A stretch of 64,000 nucleotides of DNA. Source: Martelella sp. HB161492 (GTDB lineage Bacteria > Pseudomonadota > Alphaproteobacteria > Rhizobiales > Rhizobiaceae). The position numbers and the translations under genes were made by a program. The notes beneath the pieces were generated by a model. That model did no database searches. It had not been told where the DNA came from and was given only the letters and a program-made list of their open reading frames with translations. The stretch covers positions 1-64,000 of the forward strand of contig NZ_JAATVV010000018.1 of the NCBI RefSeq assembly GCF_013184775.1. The letters run 5' to 3'. This document shows, in pieces, positions 1 to 8,882 of this stretch (the first letter of the stretch is position 1; the number at the start of each line of letters is the position of its first letter).

Positions 1-153
1 GCCCAGCTGCAGGGGTTTTGGCGTTTCTCCGCCAATGACGAGCCGATCACCAGCGAGCTCAGACCCAGCTTCCGCCCGCGCGCTGAGATGCCTGCCCTCT
101 CTCAGCAGGGTGATTCAGGGCCTGGCTGGTATTCGTTTATGATGCGCCCGCAA
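1..153 (+). CDS. Possible 3' end of an upstream gene (partial)
   Basis: The first forward frame is open from base 1 to a TAG at 151-153. Its first 27 codons strongly prefer G or C at the third position, as real genes here do. The 50-residue tail contains FWRFSANDEPITSEL and matches no family I recognise. The start lies outside the window. It ends about 65 bases before the putative promoter of the fluoride operon and has the same orientation, so it could instead be chance reading of leader DNA. Confidence 0.3.
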
Positions 154-217
154 TAGACCAGGCCGGACAGAAGAGCCTGAGGCTTGCTTTTGCATCTCGA
201 CAGCGGCAAAACTTGTT

Positions 218-246
218 TTGACAGCGCTCTTGCCGAGGGGTATTGG
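218..246 (+). promoter_or_regulatory. Sigma70-like promoter of the fluoride operon
   Basis: A perfect -35 box TTGACA (218-223) is followed by a 17-base spacer and TATTGG (241-246) as a -10-like box. Transcription would begin just before the fluoride aptamer at about 256, the spacing expected for a riboswitch leader. The -10 box is weak. Confidence 0.55.
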
Positions 247-255
247 TTATCAACG

Positions 256-308
256 TGATGGGAATGGAGCTTCCCGATAACCGCCTTGTTGCTGATAGCT
301 CCTGCTGG
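256..308 (+). promoter_or_regulatory. Fluoride riboswitch (crcB motif) aptamer, left copy
   Basis: The sequence fits the crcB-motif aptamer. A first stem GGGAA (260-264)/TTCCC (271-275) encloses TGGAGC. It is followed by ATAACCGCC and then GCTGATAGCTCC. The loop bases GGAGC (266-270) are exactly complementary to GCTCC (298-302), giving the diagnostic pseudoknot. Downstream genes include crcB and enolase, the canonical members of this regulon, so sequence and context agree. By analogy, fluoride binding turns the operon on. Confidence 0.92.
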
Positions 309-328
309 AAACGGACATCGATCCGTCT

Positions 329-368
329 GGCGGGGGTCGTGATTGCCCCCGCCGAGAGCGGGTTTTTT
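329..368 (+). terminator. Riboswitch expression platform: intrinsic terminator and competing hairpin
   Basis: Directly after the aptamer, CCCGC (348-352) pairs with GCGGG (358-362) across CGAGA and runs into TTTTTT (363-368), an intrinsic terminator. An overlapping stem GGCGGGGG (329-336)/CCCCCGCC (346-353) uses the same C-rich strand, so the two are mutually exclusive. A small ACGGA/TCCGT hairpin lies at 311-326. This architecture suggests control at transcription termination, about 90 bases before the first gene. Which fold forms with fluoride is inferred. Confidence 0.75.
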
Positions 369-460
369 GTTGTCCGTATCCAACCACGAAGAGGATGACG
401 GATGATGCCATGCGCTGACCATTTGACGGAAGTGACGGTCTTCTTGATGCGGAGGCTCTC

Positions 461-898
461 ATGAGGGCGCTGCTGCAATCCTGGCAATTCTGGGCCGTGC
501 TTTCCGCAGCCTTCGCGGCGCTTACGGCGATTTTCGCCAAGGTCGGCGTTGAGGAAATCAATTCCGATTTTGCCACACTGATCCGCACGGTGGTGATTCT
601 GGCGGTTACCGCAGCGATCGTCTGGACCACCGGTCAGTGGCAGGCACCGGGGACGATTACGCCGCGCACCTACATATTTCTGATCCTCTCCGGCTGTGCG
701 ACAGGCGCCTCATGGCTCTGCTATTTTCGCGCGCTGAAGATCGGCGAGGCCGCCCGCGTCGCCCCGATCGACAAGCTGAGCGTCGTCATGGTTGCCGTCT
801 TTGCGGTCCTGTTTCTCGGCGAAAGGCTGACGCTGCCCAATTGGCTCGGCGTTGCGATGATCGGGGCGGGAGCGATCCTGATCGCATACAAGGCATGA
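461..898 (+). CDS. Half-size EamA/DMT-family membrane transporter
   Basis: A 145-residue protein with a single EamA unit and four predicted hydrophobic helices. It has the family's typical C-terminal RVAPIDKLSVVMVA and FLGERLTLPNWLGVAMI segments. Most DMT-superfamily transporters carry two such units; single-unit members are thought to work as dimers. The start is set by GGAGG five bases upstream. It is the first gene after the fluoride riboswitch and lies 12 bases from the stress-protein gene, so it is almost certainly in the fluoride operon. Its substrate is unknown; a role in ion or metabolite export under fluoride stress is inference. Confidence 0.85.
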   Translation: MRALLQSWQFWAVLSAAFAALTAIFAKVGVEEINSDFATLIRTVVILAVTAAIVWTTGQWQAPGTITPRTYIFLILSGCATGASWLCYFRALKIGEAARVAPIDKLSVVMVAVFAVLFLGERLTLPNWLGVAMIGAGAILIAYKA

Positions 899-910
899 GA
901 GGAGACCACC

Positions 911-1750
911 ATGAGCAGCATTGAAAGGCCGTCACCACACATCATTGTCGCGCTTCTGCCAGCGCCCGAGACGGTTTCCGCCTGCCTTGATTGTGCCAGG
1001 GCCGCAGCGGTGCCCTTCGACGCGCGGATTTCCGCAATTCATATCGGTTTCGATGCCGCCGCCGCCTTCGCCACACCGGAGGAGGTTGATATCCAGCAGC
1101 TTCGCGCCCTGGAGGAGGGATCGGCGCAAGAGCGTCGCAAGGCGGTGAAGGCCGCTTTGGACAGTTGGGCGGAGGACATAGGCAGCGCGCCTGCCGTCAC
1201 CTGGAAGGACGACGAGGGGAATGTCGGCGTTCTGGTCGCGGAAGAAACGCGTCGTGCCGATCTGGTGGTCATGGCCAATCCCGCCACGCTCGATGGTCGC
1301 GATGCCTTCCACAGTGTGTTGTTTCGCTCCCGGCGCCTGCTTCTGGTCGCACCGTCGTCGGCTTCGCCGCGACATACGGTCGTCGGTCGCAACATCGTCG
1401 TCGGCTGGAAGCCCGGCGCGCCGGTGGAGCGGGCTGCGGAAAACGCCCTGCCATGGCTGGCGAAAGCGGACAAGATATCGGTCGTCTGCGTCGAGACGGC
1501 CGGGCGGCGCGGCTATGCCGACAACGCACGGAACTGGTTCGACAAGGCGGGCCTGCGCGCCGACATTACCACAGTGACCAAGGGTGATGGCAGCGTTGGC
1601 CAGCAGCTCCTTGCCGAAGCCGAAAGGCTGGGCAGCGACAGCCTGCTGATTGGCGCCTTCAAACACGGCGAATTATGGGAAGCCATTCTGGGCGGCGTCA
1701 CACGGGATGTGCTGGCCGCCGCGCAGCTTCCCGTTTTCATGATGTGCTGA
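911..1750 (+). CDS. Universal stress protein, tandem UspA domains
   Basis: A 279-residue soluble protein with two consecutive UspA-like halves (about 10-145 and 155-279). The C-terminal half ends with the family-type LLIGAFKHGELWEAILGG and TRDVLAAAQLPVFMM segments. UspA proteins bind ATP or act as small stress regulators; the biochemical role here is unknown. GAGGAG six bases before ATG sets the start. It sits between the EamA gene and enolase in the fluoride-riboswitch operon. Stress proteins recur in fluoride operons, which fits general protection rather than transport. Confidence 0.88.
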   Translation: MSSIERPSPHIIVALLPAPETVSACLDCARAAAVPFDARISAIHIGFDAAAAFATPEEVDIQQLRALEEGSAQERRKAVKAALDSWAEDIGSAPAVTWKDDEGNVGVLVAEETRRADLVVMANPATLDGRDAFHSVLFRSRRLLLVAPSSASPRHTVVGRNIVVGWKPGAPVERAAENALPWLAKADKISVVCVETAGRRGYADNARNWFDKAGLRADITTVTKGDGSVGQQLLAEAERLGSDSLLIGAFKHGELWEAILGGVTRDVLAAAQLPVFMMC

Positions 1751-3109
<1,359 letters not shown>

Positions 3110-3153
3110 GGGTGTCCGGGCATTTGATCTCTCGCTTTTTCAGGGACAATTTT

Positions 3154-3543
3154 ATGGGCTATCTGCTTGTTTTTATAGGGGCCGGCGTCGGCGGCGCGTT
3201 GCGCCACGGTGTCAACATGGCCGCGACGAAGATGCTGGGCACGGGGCTTCCCTATGGCACGCTTGCCGTCAATATCATCGGCAGTCTGGTCATGGGGCTG
3301 GTCACGGAATACTGGTCGCTGAGAAGCGGCCTGCCTCAACCGGCGCGGCTTTTCATCACCACGGGCATGCTCGGCGGCTTCACCACCTTTTCGACCTTTT
3401 CGCTCGACACGGCAGTGCTTTTGGAGCGCGGCCAGCAACTGACCGCATTCGCCTATGCGGCAACGTCGATTGTGGTGTCGCTTGCCGCCCTGTTTGCCGG
3501 GCTGGCTTTCATGCGCCTGCTGCTGTCGCCGGCAAGTGTCTGA
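3154..3543 (+). CDS. crcB: Fluoride ion channel CrcB/Fluc
   Basis: A 129-residue, four-helix fluoride exporter that works as a dual-topology dimer in the inner membrane. Family motifs are visible: GGALRHG (13-19), the Asn40 and GS (43-44) segment, and GGFTTFSTF (74-82), which includes the Phe residues lining the pore and the central Na+ region. ATG 3154, preceded by AGGGA, gives the canonical start; an in-frame start at 3112 would add a non-conserved leader. It is the last gene of the EamA-Usp-eno-crcB operon and converges on the MutS-like pair with a 42-base gap. Confidence 0.95.
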   Translation: MGYLLVFIGAGVGGALRHGVNMAATKMLGTGLPYGTLAVNIIGSLVMGLVTEYWSLRSGLPQPARLFITTGMLGGFTTFSTFSLDTAVLLERGQQLTAFAYAATSIVVSLAALFAGLAFMRLLLSPASV

Positions 3544-3585
3544 GGTCGGCAAACCGGCCTGTCCGGCAGTGCCGCGCGGTCGGTT

Positions 3586-5115
3586 TCAGGCCGGCTGCGT
3601 ATCTGCATCTTGCGGAAAGATCGCGTCGTAGAGGTCCGCGCCATAGCTGGTCGCCAGCGGCTCGCCTTCCGTCAGGCGGAAGCTGCGGCGACCTTCATCA
3701 TCGCGTTCGGCCCTCAGAAAGATTGCCGGCCGCGGTGGTTCCTGTCGCAGGCTTTCGGCAAGCTCGAACATGTGGGTGACGAAGAAGACTTTCGATACCT
3801 GCTGCAAAAGCGCCTCGACGATCTGCCGGGCGATCTCCGATCCCTCGCGCTCGTTCGTCGAGGCGAAGCTTTCGTTGAAAAGCACCAGCGCGCGCGGCGC
3901 GATCAGATCGATCAGGGTCGACATGCGGGTCAGCTCCTCATCGAACTTGCCGCTGCCCATCTCAGCATCCTCCTCTCGTTTGTAATGGGTGAAGACACCC
4001 GAAACGATGTTTGCGGTAAAATTCTCGGCCGCGACGAACATGCCACTCTGCAGCATCAGCTGCGCCAGCCCGACGCTGCGCAGGAAGGTGGACTTGCCGC
4101 CCTGGTTCGCGCCGGTGATCACGGCCAGACGCTTGCCCAGTGCTTCGATCGTGTTGCCGCCGATGGCCTTTTTCAGCTCGAGGGCGAGACAGACGTCATA
4201 GAGCGCGCGGCATGAAAACGCATCGTCCTCGATTGGGGCAGGATCCGGCTGGCAAACGGCGCAATTAAGCTGCTGCAGGGTTTCCCGAAGATTGAGGCAG
4301 CCGATATAGAAGGCAAGCTCGGCGCGCATGGTTTCGATAAAGCGCATGACATGGGTTACTGCTTCGCCGAGAGCAGCGGCGGCGATGGCAAGGCCGTGAT
4401 CGCGCAGGCGCGAAAGCGCCTGGAAACCGGCATCGTCCCGGGGCGGAAGCTGAAAGCTGTAGGTATCCGCTCCCTTGTCCAGAACCCAGTCCGCCGCCTG
4501 TTTCAGCCAGCCGGGCCGCGGCGGCGGTTTGCGCAATGTATAATTGCTTCCCTTGTTGCCGGCGCCGAGCTCCGCGCTGATCAGAACACCGCCGCGAAAC
4601 CCCAACCGCTTGAGGTGATCCTCGATCACGGCGAAATAGTCGTCGTCGAGTTGCGTGAGCAGGGAAGAAAACGCGGTACTGAAACCTTCCGACACGAAAG
4701 CGTTTCTATTGCTTTCGACGTGCGCGCGCATGCGCTTCAGCACCTCGAGAACGACCTTGAGCACCTCGATCGAGCGGTGAAGGACAGCCTCTGGCGAATC
4801 GCGAAAAATGCCGACATGAATATGCTTTTCCTTTTCAAGCGCCTCGCCCGCCAGCGCAAAGATCTGTCGGATGGCCGACGCGGTCCGGTCGTTGCAGTCG
4901 GCGAGGATTTGCTGGCGATAGCGGATTTCCTCGACCGTTGTCGGCGCGGCGGTCAGGACAACGTGCCGCGCGATATCTTCCACGAAAGGGTCGCCATCTG
5001 CCATGGTCTGAAAAAGCGTTTCGAGCCCCAGATCCTCCGTCAGACTGGCTGCGTTGGCACACAGATCGGCCTTGAAGTTGAAATTCCGGTCTCTGTGCAG
5101 GAGAAAGGCCTTCAT
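3586..5115 (-). CDS. MutS-like ATPase, second of a fluoride-controlled pair
   Basis: A 509-residue protein with a C-terminal MutS domain V ABC-type ATPase and a helical lever/clamp-like N-terminal half, but no mismatch-recognition domain I. The Walker A is GANQGGKST (335-343; MutS consensus is GPNMGGKST). The Walker B region reads VLFNES with Asn414-Glu415 instead of Asp-Glu, followed by FAST. A switch-like FFVTHMFELA comes near 444-453. It overlaps the upstream paralogue by ATGA, implying translational coupling and perhaps a heterodimer. MutS-family genes are a known but unexplained part of crcB-motif regulons. Its length (canonical MutS is about 850) argues against ordinary mismatch repair. 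Confidence 0.85.
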   Translation of the reverse strand: MKAFLLHRDRNFNFKADLCANAASLTEDLGLETLFQTMADGDPFVEDIARHVVLTAAPTTVEEIRYRQQILADCNDRTASAIRQIFALAGEALEKEKHIHVGIFRDSPEAVLHRSIEVLKVVLEVLKRMRAHVESNRNAFVSEGFSTAFSSLLTQLDDDYFAVIEDHLKRLGFRGGVLISAELGAGNKGSNYTLRKPPPRPGWLKQAADWVLDKGADTYSFQLPPRDDAGFQALSRLRDHGLAIAAAALGEAVTHVMRFIETMRAELAFYIGCLNLRETLQQLNCAVCQPDPAPIEDDAFSCRALYDVCLALELKKAIGGNTIEALGKRLAVITGANQGGKSTFLRSVGLAQLMLQSGMFVAAENFTANIVSGVFTHYKREEDAEMGSGKFDEELTRMSTLIDLIAPRALVLFNESFASTNEREGSEIARQIVEALLQQVSKVFFVTHMFELAESLRQEPPRPAIFLRAERDDEGRRSFRLTEGEPLATSYGADLYDAIFPQDADTQPA

Positions 5116-6752
5116 GTCCTCATCCTTTCACGCAGGGCGTTCGGGGTGAGCCGGTGTTTTTCGGCGATCGCCATAGCATAGGCATGACCGTCGGCGGGAC
5201 GACGCAGGATCTTGTATGTGCGTTCGGACGGATCGTCCGGGTCGACGGCGCTGACCATGCTAACGGTCGCCGGTCCGAGCCGCGACAATTCATCGATGAA
5301 GGTGACGCAGACGGCGCGCGCGCCGAGCGCCTCGATCTTTTCAAGAATGCGGGTGCCGAGAAAAAGCGCATCACGCAGCGTGGTTGAGGTGAATATCTCG
5401 TTCATGATGATGATGCTGTCGCCAGTGGCATTGGCGAGAATCTCGTGGATGCGCTCGAGATCGTCCTGGAGCTTGCCTTTGAGGTCGTGAATATCTTCCT
5501 GCCGCTCGAAATGGGTAAAGACGCTGTCGAACCGGGCAAGCCTGGCCCGTTTGCCGGGAACAGGCAGCCCCAGTCCCGCAAGATAATGCAATTGCCCGAA
5601 CATACGGGCGAAGGTTGTCTTACCGCCCTGATTGGGACCGGAGACGACGAAAATACGCTCCGCGCGCTCCAGAAAGAAGTCATTGGCAATGACCGGCCTT
5701 TTGTCTTGCGTCAGCTTGCGTGCCAGCACGATGTCAAAAGCGCCCTCAGCCGAAATCCCTTCGGATCGTTCCGCCAGTTTCGGATAGCAGAAGTCGAGCC
5801 CGGCGCGGCGCAACGGTGCGATATAGTCGATATAGGCGACGTAAAATTGCAATTCGCGTTCGAAGCGGACGAGCATGGGATGCACCAGATCGCGGCGGCT
5901 GGCGAAGAATTGCTCCAGCGCATCGAAGACTGCCGGGTAAAGATGACGCACGCCATCAAGGATGCCGGCTTCAACATGATCCATTTCGAAAGAGTCTTGC
6001 GTGGAAAATTTCGGAACTTCGGCCTCCGCAAGCCGGAACCGTTTGAATATTTCCAGGATTTCGGCGCTGTAATCCTCCTCGTTGGAATACCGGGCCACAG
6101 TGACAGTGTCGCCCCGGATCAGGACGCTGTATCGCACGGCGCCGAGCTGCGCCTGCAAGCTTTCGATATCGGCGCGCAGCTGCCGGAATTCCTCCGAGCC
6201 GGTATAGCCGGCCAGGAAATCGGCGAATGCCGAAAGCCCTTCCGATTGAAGTGTCGCCGCTGAAAGTCCTTTCGCGAGGGCGTCGACCATCCTGCCATAA
6301 ATATCCGCTGTTTCGAGGAACAGCGCTGTCTTTTGATGCAGATAGCGAAGCTTTTCGATACGATCGAACTTGTCGCGAATATTGGTCATCCCGCTCATCA
6401 AGGCCCGTGCAAGGGGCAGGATTTTCTCTCGCTCCAGATCCTTCATCACGCGCTGGCGGAAATATGCCGTCTCGGGTGAAACCGGCCCCGCTCGCAGCAC
6501 CGCATCGAGGTGAAAGCGCATGCGTCCGGATGTCAGACTATGTTCGAACTGGTCGAAATTGATGTCATGAAAGCAGGCCGGCATTGCGGCGGTCACCACC
6601 GCCTCGGAACCATCCGGTTGCAGGATGCTGAGCTTATGGCCCAACCCCTTCTCTGTGCCGGAACCACGCCCAGCGCCCGTCATTTCGCCGGATGGCTGCC
6701 CGTCCTGTTTTCCATCCGACAGCTTGCAGGAAATTCCACTTTCTTCCGCCAT
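5112..6752 (-). CDS. MutS-like ATPase, first gene behind the right fluoride riboswitch
   Basis: A 546-residue paralogue of the downstream gene. The N-terminal half includes a lever-like helical segment (ALMSGMTNIRDKFDRIEKLR). The ATPase follows, with Walker A GPNQGGKTT (about 372-380) and a Walker B-like IIIMNEIFTST in which Asn451 replaces the usual Asp before Glu452. No domain I is seen. The frame remains open to 6821, but that would translate through the aptamer. ATG 6752 has AAGGA nine bases upstream and lies just after the riboswitch, so I use it. It probably works with the overlapping paralogue. Substrate and role in fluoride stress are unknown. Confidence 0.86.
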   Translation of the reverse strand: MAEESGISCKLSDGKQDGQPSGEMTGAGRGSGTEKGLGHKLSILQPDGSEAVVTAAMPACFHDINFDQFEHSLTSGRMRFHLDAVLRAGPVSPETAYFRQRVMKDLEREKILPLARALMSGMTNIRDKFDRIEKLRYLHQKTALFLETADIYGRMVDALAKGLSAATLQSEGLSAFADFLAGYTGSEEFRQLRADIESLQAQLGAVRYSVLIRGDTVTVARYSNEEDYSAEILEIFKRFRLAEAEVPKFSTQDSFEMDHVEAGILDGVRHLYPAVFDALEQFFASRRDLVHPMLVRFERELQFYVAYIDYIAPLRRAGLDFCYPKLAERSEGISAEGAFDIVLARKLTQDKRPVIANDFFLERAERIFVVSGPNQGGKTTFARMFGQLHYLAGLGLPVPGKRARLARFDSVFTHFERQEDIHDLKGKLQDDLERIHEILANATGDSIIIMNEIFTSTTLRDALFLGTRILEKIEALGARAVCVTFIDELSRLGPATVSMVSAVDPDDPSERTYKILRRPADGHAYAMAIAEKHRLTPNALRERMRT

Positions 6753-6778
6753 GACGAATCCTTCTCTCGTGAGAACCA
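6753..6778 (-). promoter_or_regulatory. Translational expression platform of the right riboswitch
   Basis: Read on the minus strand, the aptamer is followed at once by TTCTC-ACGA-GAGAA and then GGATTCGTC-ATG. The hairpin's 3' arm overlaps the Shine-Dalgarno sequence AGAAGGA of the MutS-like gene. No T-run is present. This suggests control of ribosome access, unlike the left riboswitch, which has a terminator. The switching mechanism is inferred. Confidence 0.6.
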
Positions 6779-6826
6779 GAGGAGTCATCAGCCGGTCGTG
6801 GCGGTTAAGGGCGAACTCCATCGCCT
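6779..6826 (-). promoter_or_regulatory. Fluoride riboswitch (crcB motif) aptamer, right copy
   Basis: On the minus strand the sequence reads GGCGATGGAGTTCGCC, then TTAACCGCC, then GGCTGATGACTCC. It is a near-consensus crcB motif: stem GGCG/CGCC, the conserved AACCGCC and CTGATGACTCC blocks, and pseudoknot GGAG/CTCC. It ends about 27 bases before the start of the first MutS-like gene. Together with the left copy it places both halves of the island under fluoride control. Confidence 0.95.
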
Positions 6827-7213
6827 ATAGGTTTTTAGGTAAGCTCTTCGTCTGCGATTTCAATAGTCGGGCTTTATGGATAATCTTTGATTTCCGGTGG
6901 TCCTCTGTGCCAATTGATCAAGCCGTTCTCGCAGCTGCCCACATTTGGCGGCACCAAGCCCCATGCGTCCGCCAAGGGCATGGGGCAACTGCGGCCAGAG
7001 AAGGCTTTCGCGTTCCGCCCCCACTTCCTCGTCATTCTGACGGCCCCGGATGACACGATGCCCAAGAGCAAAGCGTTGCGCTTTCGATCGGGCTGTCGGC
7101 CTGTCATCTGCCAGCAAGGCCTGGCCAGCTGGTGCGCCCCGGCCCCGAAATCGCATGTGCTTTCCGGGCCGGGGCATGATCTGGCGATGCCGCGGCATCA
7201 GCGCCGTTTCGGT
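6827..7213. other. Intergenic stretch without a convincing gene
   Basis: About 390 bases between the right riboswitch and the solute-binding protein gene. It must hold the minus-strand promoter for the MutS-like pair; a weak TTGAAA box lies near 6860 with no good -10. Short overlapping frames are open on both strands but none has a start with a ribosome site or a recognisable product. A strong hairpin lies at 7136-7175. Confidence 0.5.
7136..7175 (-). terminator. Strong hairpin downstream of the solute-binding protein gene
   Basis: Arms GCCCCGGCCC (7136-7145) and GGGCCGGGGC (7166-7175) are perfectly complementary. The stem continues with GAAA/TTTC after one mismatch. It lies 38 bases past the stop codon of the minus-strand binding-protein gene. 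There is no T-run, so it may be a Rho-coupled terminator or an mRNA 3'-end stabiliser. Confidence 0.5.
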
Positions 7214-8806
7214 TCAGCGCGTCTTCTTGACGTCCTCGAAGCGGGAAACCCAGGGATCGATGATCAGGCCCGAAACATCATCCTGATAGGCCGCCGTCAC
7301 CACGCGCTCGGAAAAGGGTTGGATGGCGGTGACTTTCTGATCGATCAGATCCTGAATGTCCTTGTACATCTTGATCTGCTTGTCCTGATCGCGCTCGACC
7401 AGGGCAGCCTCGATCATCGAATTCAGTTCCTCGTCATAATAGCCGGTGCGCCAGCCCTGATAGTTGGTGAGGCCTGCTTCCTGGCTGTTGTCGGGATTAT
7501 AGACCGTGGCGCGCAGGTTGGAATCGGGATGCGGTTCGAGACCGCCGCCGCCGCGACCGACAAGCAGGTTGAACTTGCGCTCGCGCATGGCCCCATAGAT
7601 CTGGCCGCCATCGCCGGTGATGATCTCGGCATTGATGCCGGCCTTGGCCAGCGTGCCCTGGATCGCCGTCGCGCTGTCGAGGAATTCCTGGGTCGAGATC
7701 ACCCGGATCGTCGTGTCGAAGCCGTTCGGATAGCCGCCTTCAGCCAGCAATTGCTTGGCCTTTTCGATGTTGAGCGCATAGCCGGGGTCCGGCAGGGCTG
7801 CAAAGGCAGTGGAATTGACCGGGCGCTGACGTTCGACGCCGAAATAGGGCATGATCGCGCTGTTGATGCCCTTATAGTCGATCAGATAGCGCAGGGCTTC
7901 ACGCACTTTCTGATTGGCGAAATGTTCGTCCCCCATCGACGCAGCGAGATAGTAGAAGCCGGCGCTCGGAACTGTTTCGACGGTGATGCCCTTCTCGGCG
8001 GCAAGCGCCTTCAGATCGGGGGCGGCCAGCGAGAAGCCGACATCAATGTCGCCCTGTTCAAGACCGAGGCGCTGGGTCTGCGATTCCGGCAGATGGCGCA
8101 TGAGGATGCGGGCCATCTGCGGCTTGTCGCCCCAGAAATTATCGTTGCGGGTCAGGATGACATATTCATTGGCACGCCACTGATTGAGCGTATAGGCACC
8201 GGAGCCGGCCGAGTTATTGGTGAGCCAGGCGCGGCCCATATCGCCATCCTTGGCATTTTGTTCGACCAGTTTGGAATCAAGGATCGAGCCGACGCCAGCC
8301 TGTGCCAGATACATCAGGATCAGCTTGGGGTCACCCGCCTCAGGCAGGTTGATGGTGAAGGTGAGATCATCATCGACAACGAATTCCTTGTCGATATTCT
8401 CGGTGGTGAAGCCGCGGCTTTTCAGGCCCGATGCCTGAGCGAGGTTCAGTGTCAGAACGCGCGAAAGACTGTATTTGACGTCATTGGCCGTCAGCGGATT
8501 GCCGGAGGCAAATGTGACGCCGGGCTTGAGCTTCATCGTCACCGACATGTTGTCGTCGGAAATCGTCCAGCTTTCGGCGATGCGCGGTTCCAGCGCCTTG
8601 GTTTCGGGGTTCAGCTCAACCAGTGCATCATAGACATTGTTGAGGATCTGCACCGTTTCACCGCCGGTAATGGCAGCCGGATCCATGGTCAGCACATTGG
8701 TCATATTGAAAGCGGCGACCAGCTGGTTGTCAGGCGTTTCGGCGAAAGCCGGTGCGGCAAGTGTCATCAGGGTCGCAAGTGCGACCCCTGCCAGAAGATG
8801 TCTCAT
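7214..8806 (-). CDS. ABC transporter solute-binding protein, family 5 (dipeptide/oligopeptide type)
   Basis: A 530-residue periplasmic protein. The N-terminus MRHLLAGVALATLMTLAAPAFA is a clear signal peptide cleaved after AFA. The mature part is a family-5 binding protein, with ALEPRIAESW, the LKPGVTFASGNPLTANDVKYS block and a C-terminal ERDQDKQIKMYKDIQDL segment. GGGAGGAGAC right before ATG 8806 fixes the start. The gene follows the enolase-superfamily gene on the same strand. No permease or ATPase is adjacent; the permease/ATPase set at 23350-26870 lacks a binding protein and is the likely partner. Family-5 proteins also bind sugars and opines, so the ligand may be the sugar acid processed by the neighbours. 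Confidence 0.92.
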   Translation of the reverse strand: MRHLLAGVALATLMTLAAPAFAETPDNQLVAAFNMTNVLTMDPAAITGGETVQILNNVYDALVELNPETKALEPRIAESWTISDDNMSVTMKLKPGVTFASGNPLTANDVKYSLSRVLTLNLAQASGLKSRGFTTENIDKEFVVDDDLTFTINLPEAGDPKLILMYLAQAGVGSILDSKLVEQNAKDGDMGRAWLTNNSAGSGAYTLNQWRANEYVILTRNDNFWGDKPQMARILMRHLPESQTQRLGLEQGDIDVGFSLAAPDLKALAAEKGITVETVPSAGFYYLAASMGDEHFANQKVREALRYLIDYKGINSAIMPYFGVERQRPVNSTAFAALPDPGYALNIEKAKQLLAEGGYPNGFDTTIRVISTQEFLDSATAIQGTLAKAGINAEIITGDGGQIYGAMRERKFNLLVGRGGGGLEPHPDSNLRATVYNPDNSQEAGLTNYQGWRTGYYDEELNSMIEAALVERDQDKQIKMYKDIQDLIDQKVTAIQPFSERVVTAAYQDDVSGLIIDPWVSRFEDVKKTR

Positions 8807-8840
8807 GTCTCCTCCCAAAGGTTGTTTGACATCCATTTAC

Positions 8841-8867
8841 AAAAACGGCGCCGCATCAGGCGGCGCC
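8841..8867 (-). terminator. Intercistronic terminator or attenuator
   Basis: On the minus strand GGCGCCGC-CTGAT-GCGGCGCC is followed by GTTTTTG. It lies between the enolase-superfamily gene (stop 8883) and the binding-protein gene (start 8806). It could terminate fully, attenuate, or protect a processed mRNA end so that binding-protein levels differ from enzyme levels. Confidence 0.65.
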
Positions 8868-8882
8868 GGCAGATCTGAAGCG

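Noticed and set aside
6753-6821. Extended N-terminus of the first MutS-like protein
   Set aside because: It would translate the riboswitch aptamer itself; the start at 6752 has a ribosome site and fits the leader design.
6827-7213. Possible transposase remnant
   Set aside because: Several frames are open and look vaguely coding, but none shows a transposase motif, inverted ends or target duplication.
6887-8878. Long plus-strand open frame opposite the solute-binding protein gene
   Set aside because: It is antisense to a gene with signal peptide, ribosome site and family motifs; its translation shows no domain. GC-rich codons leave the opposite strand open.
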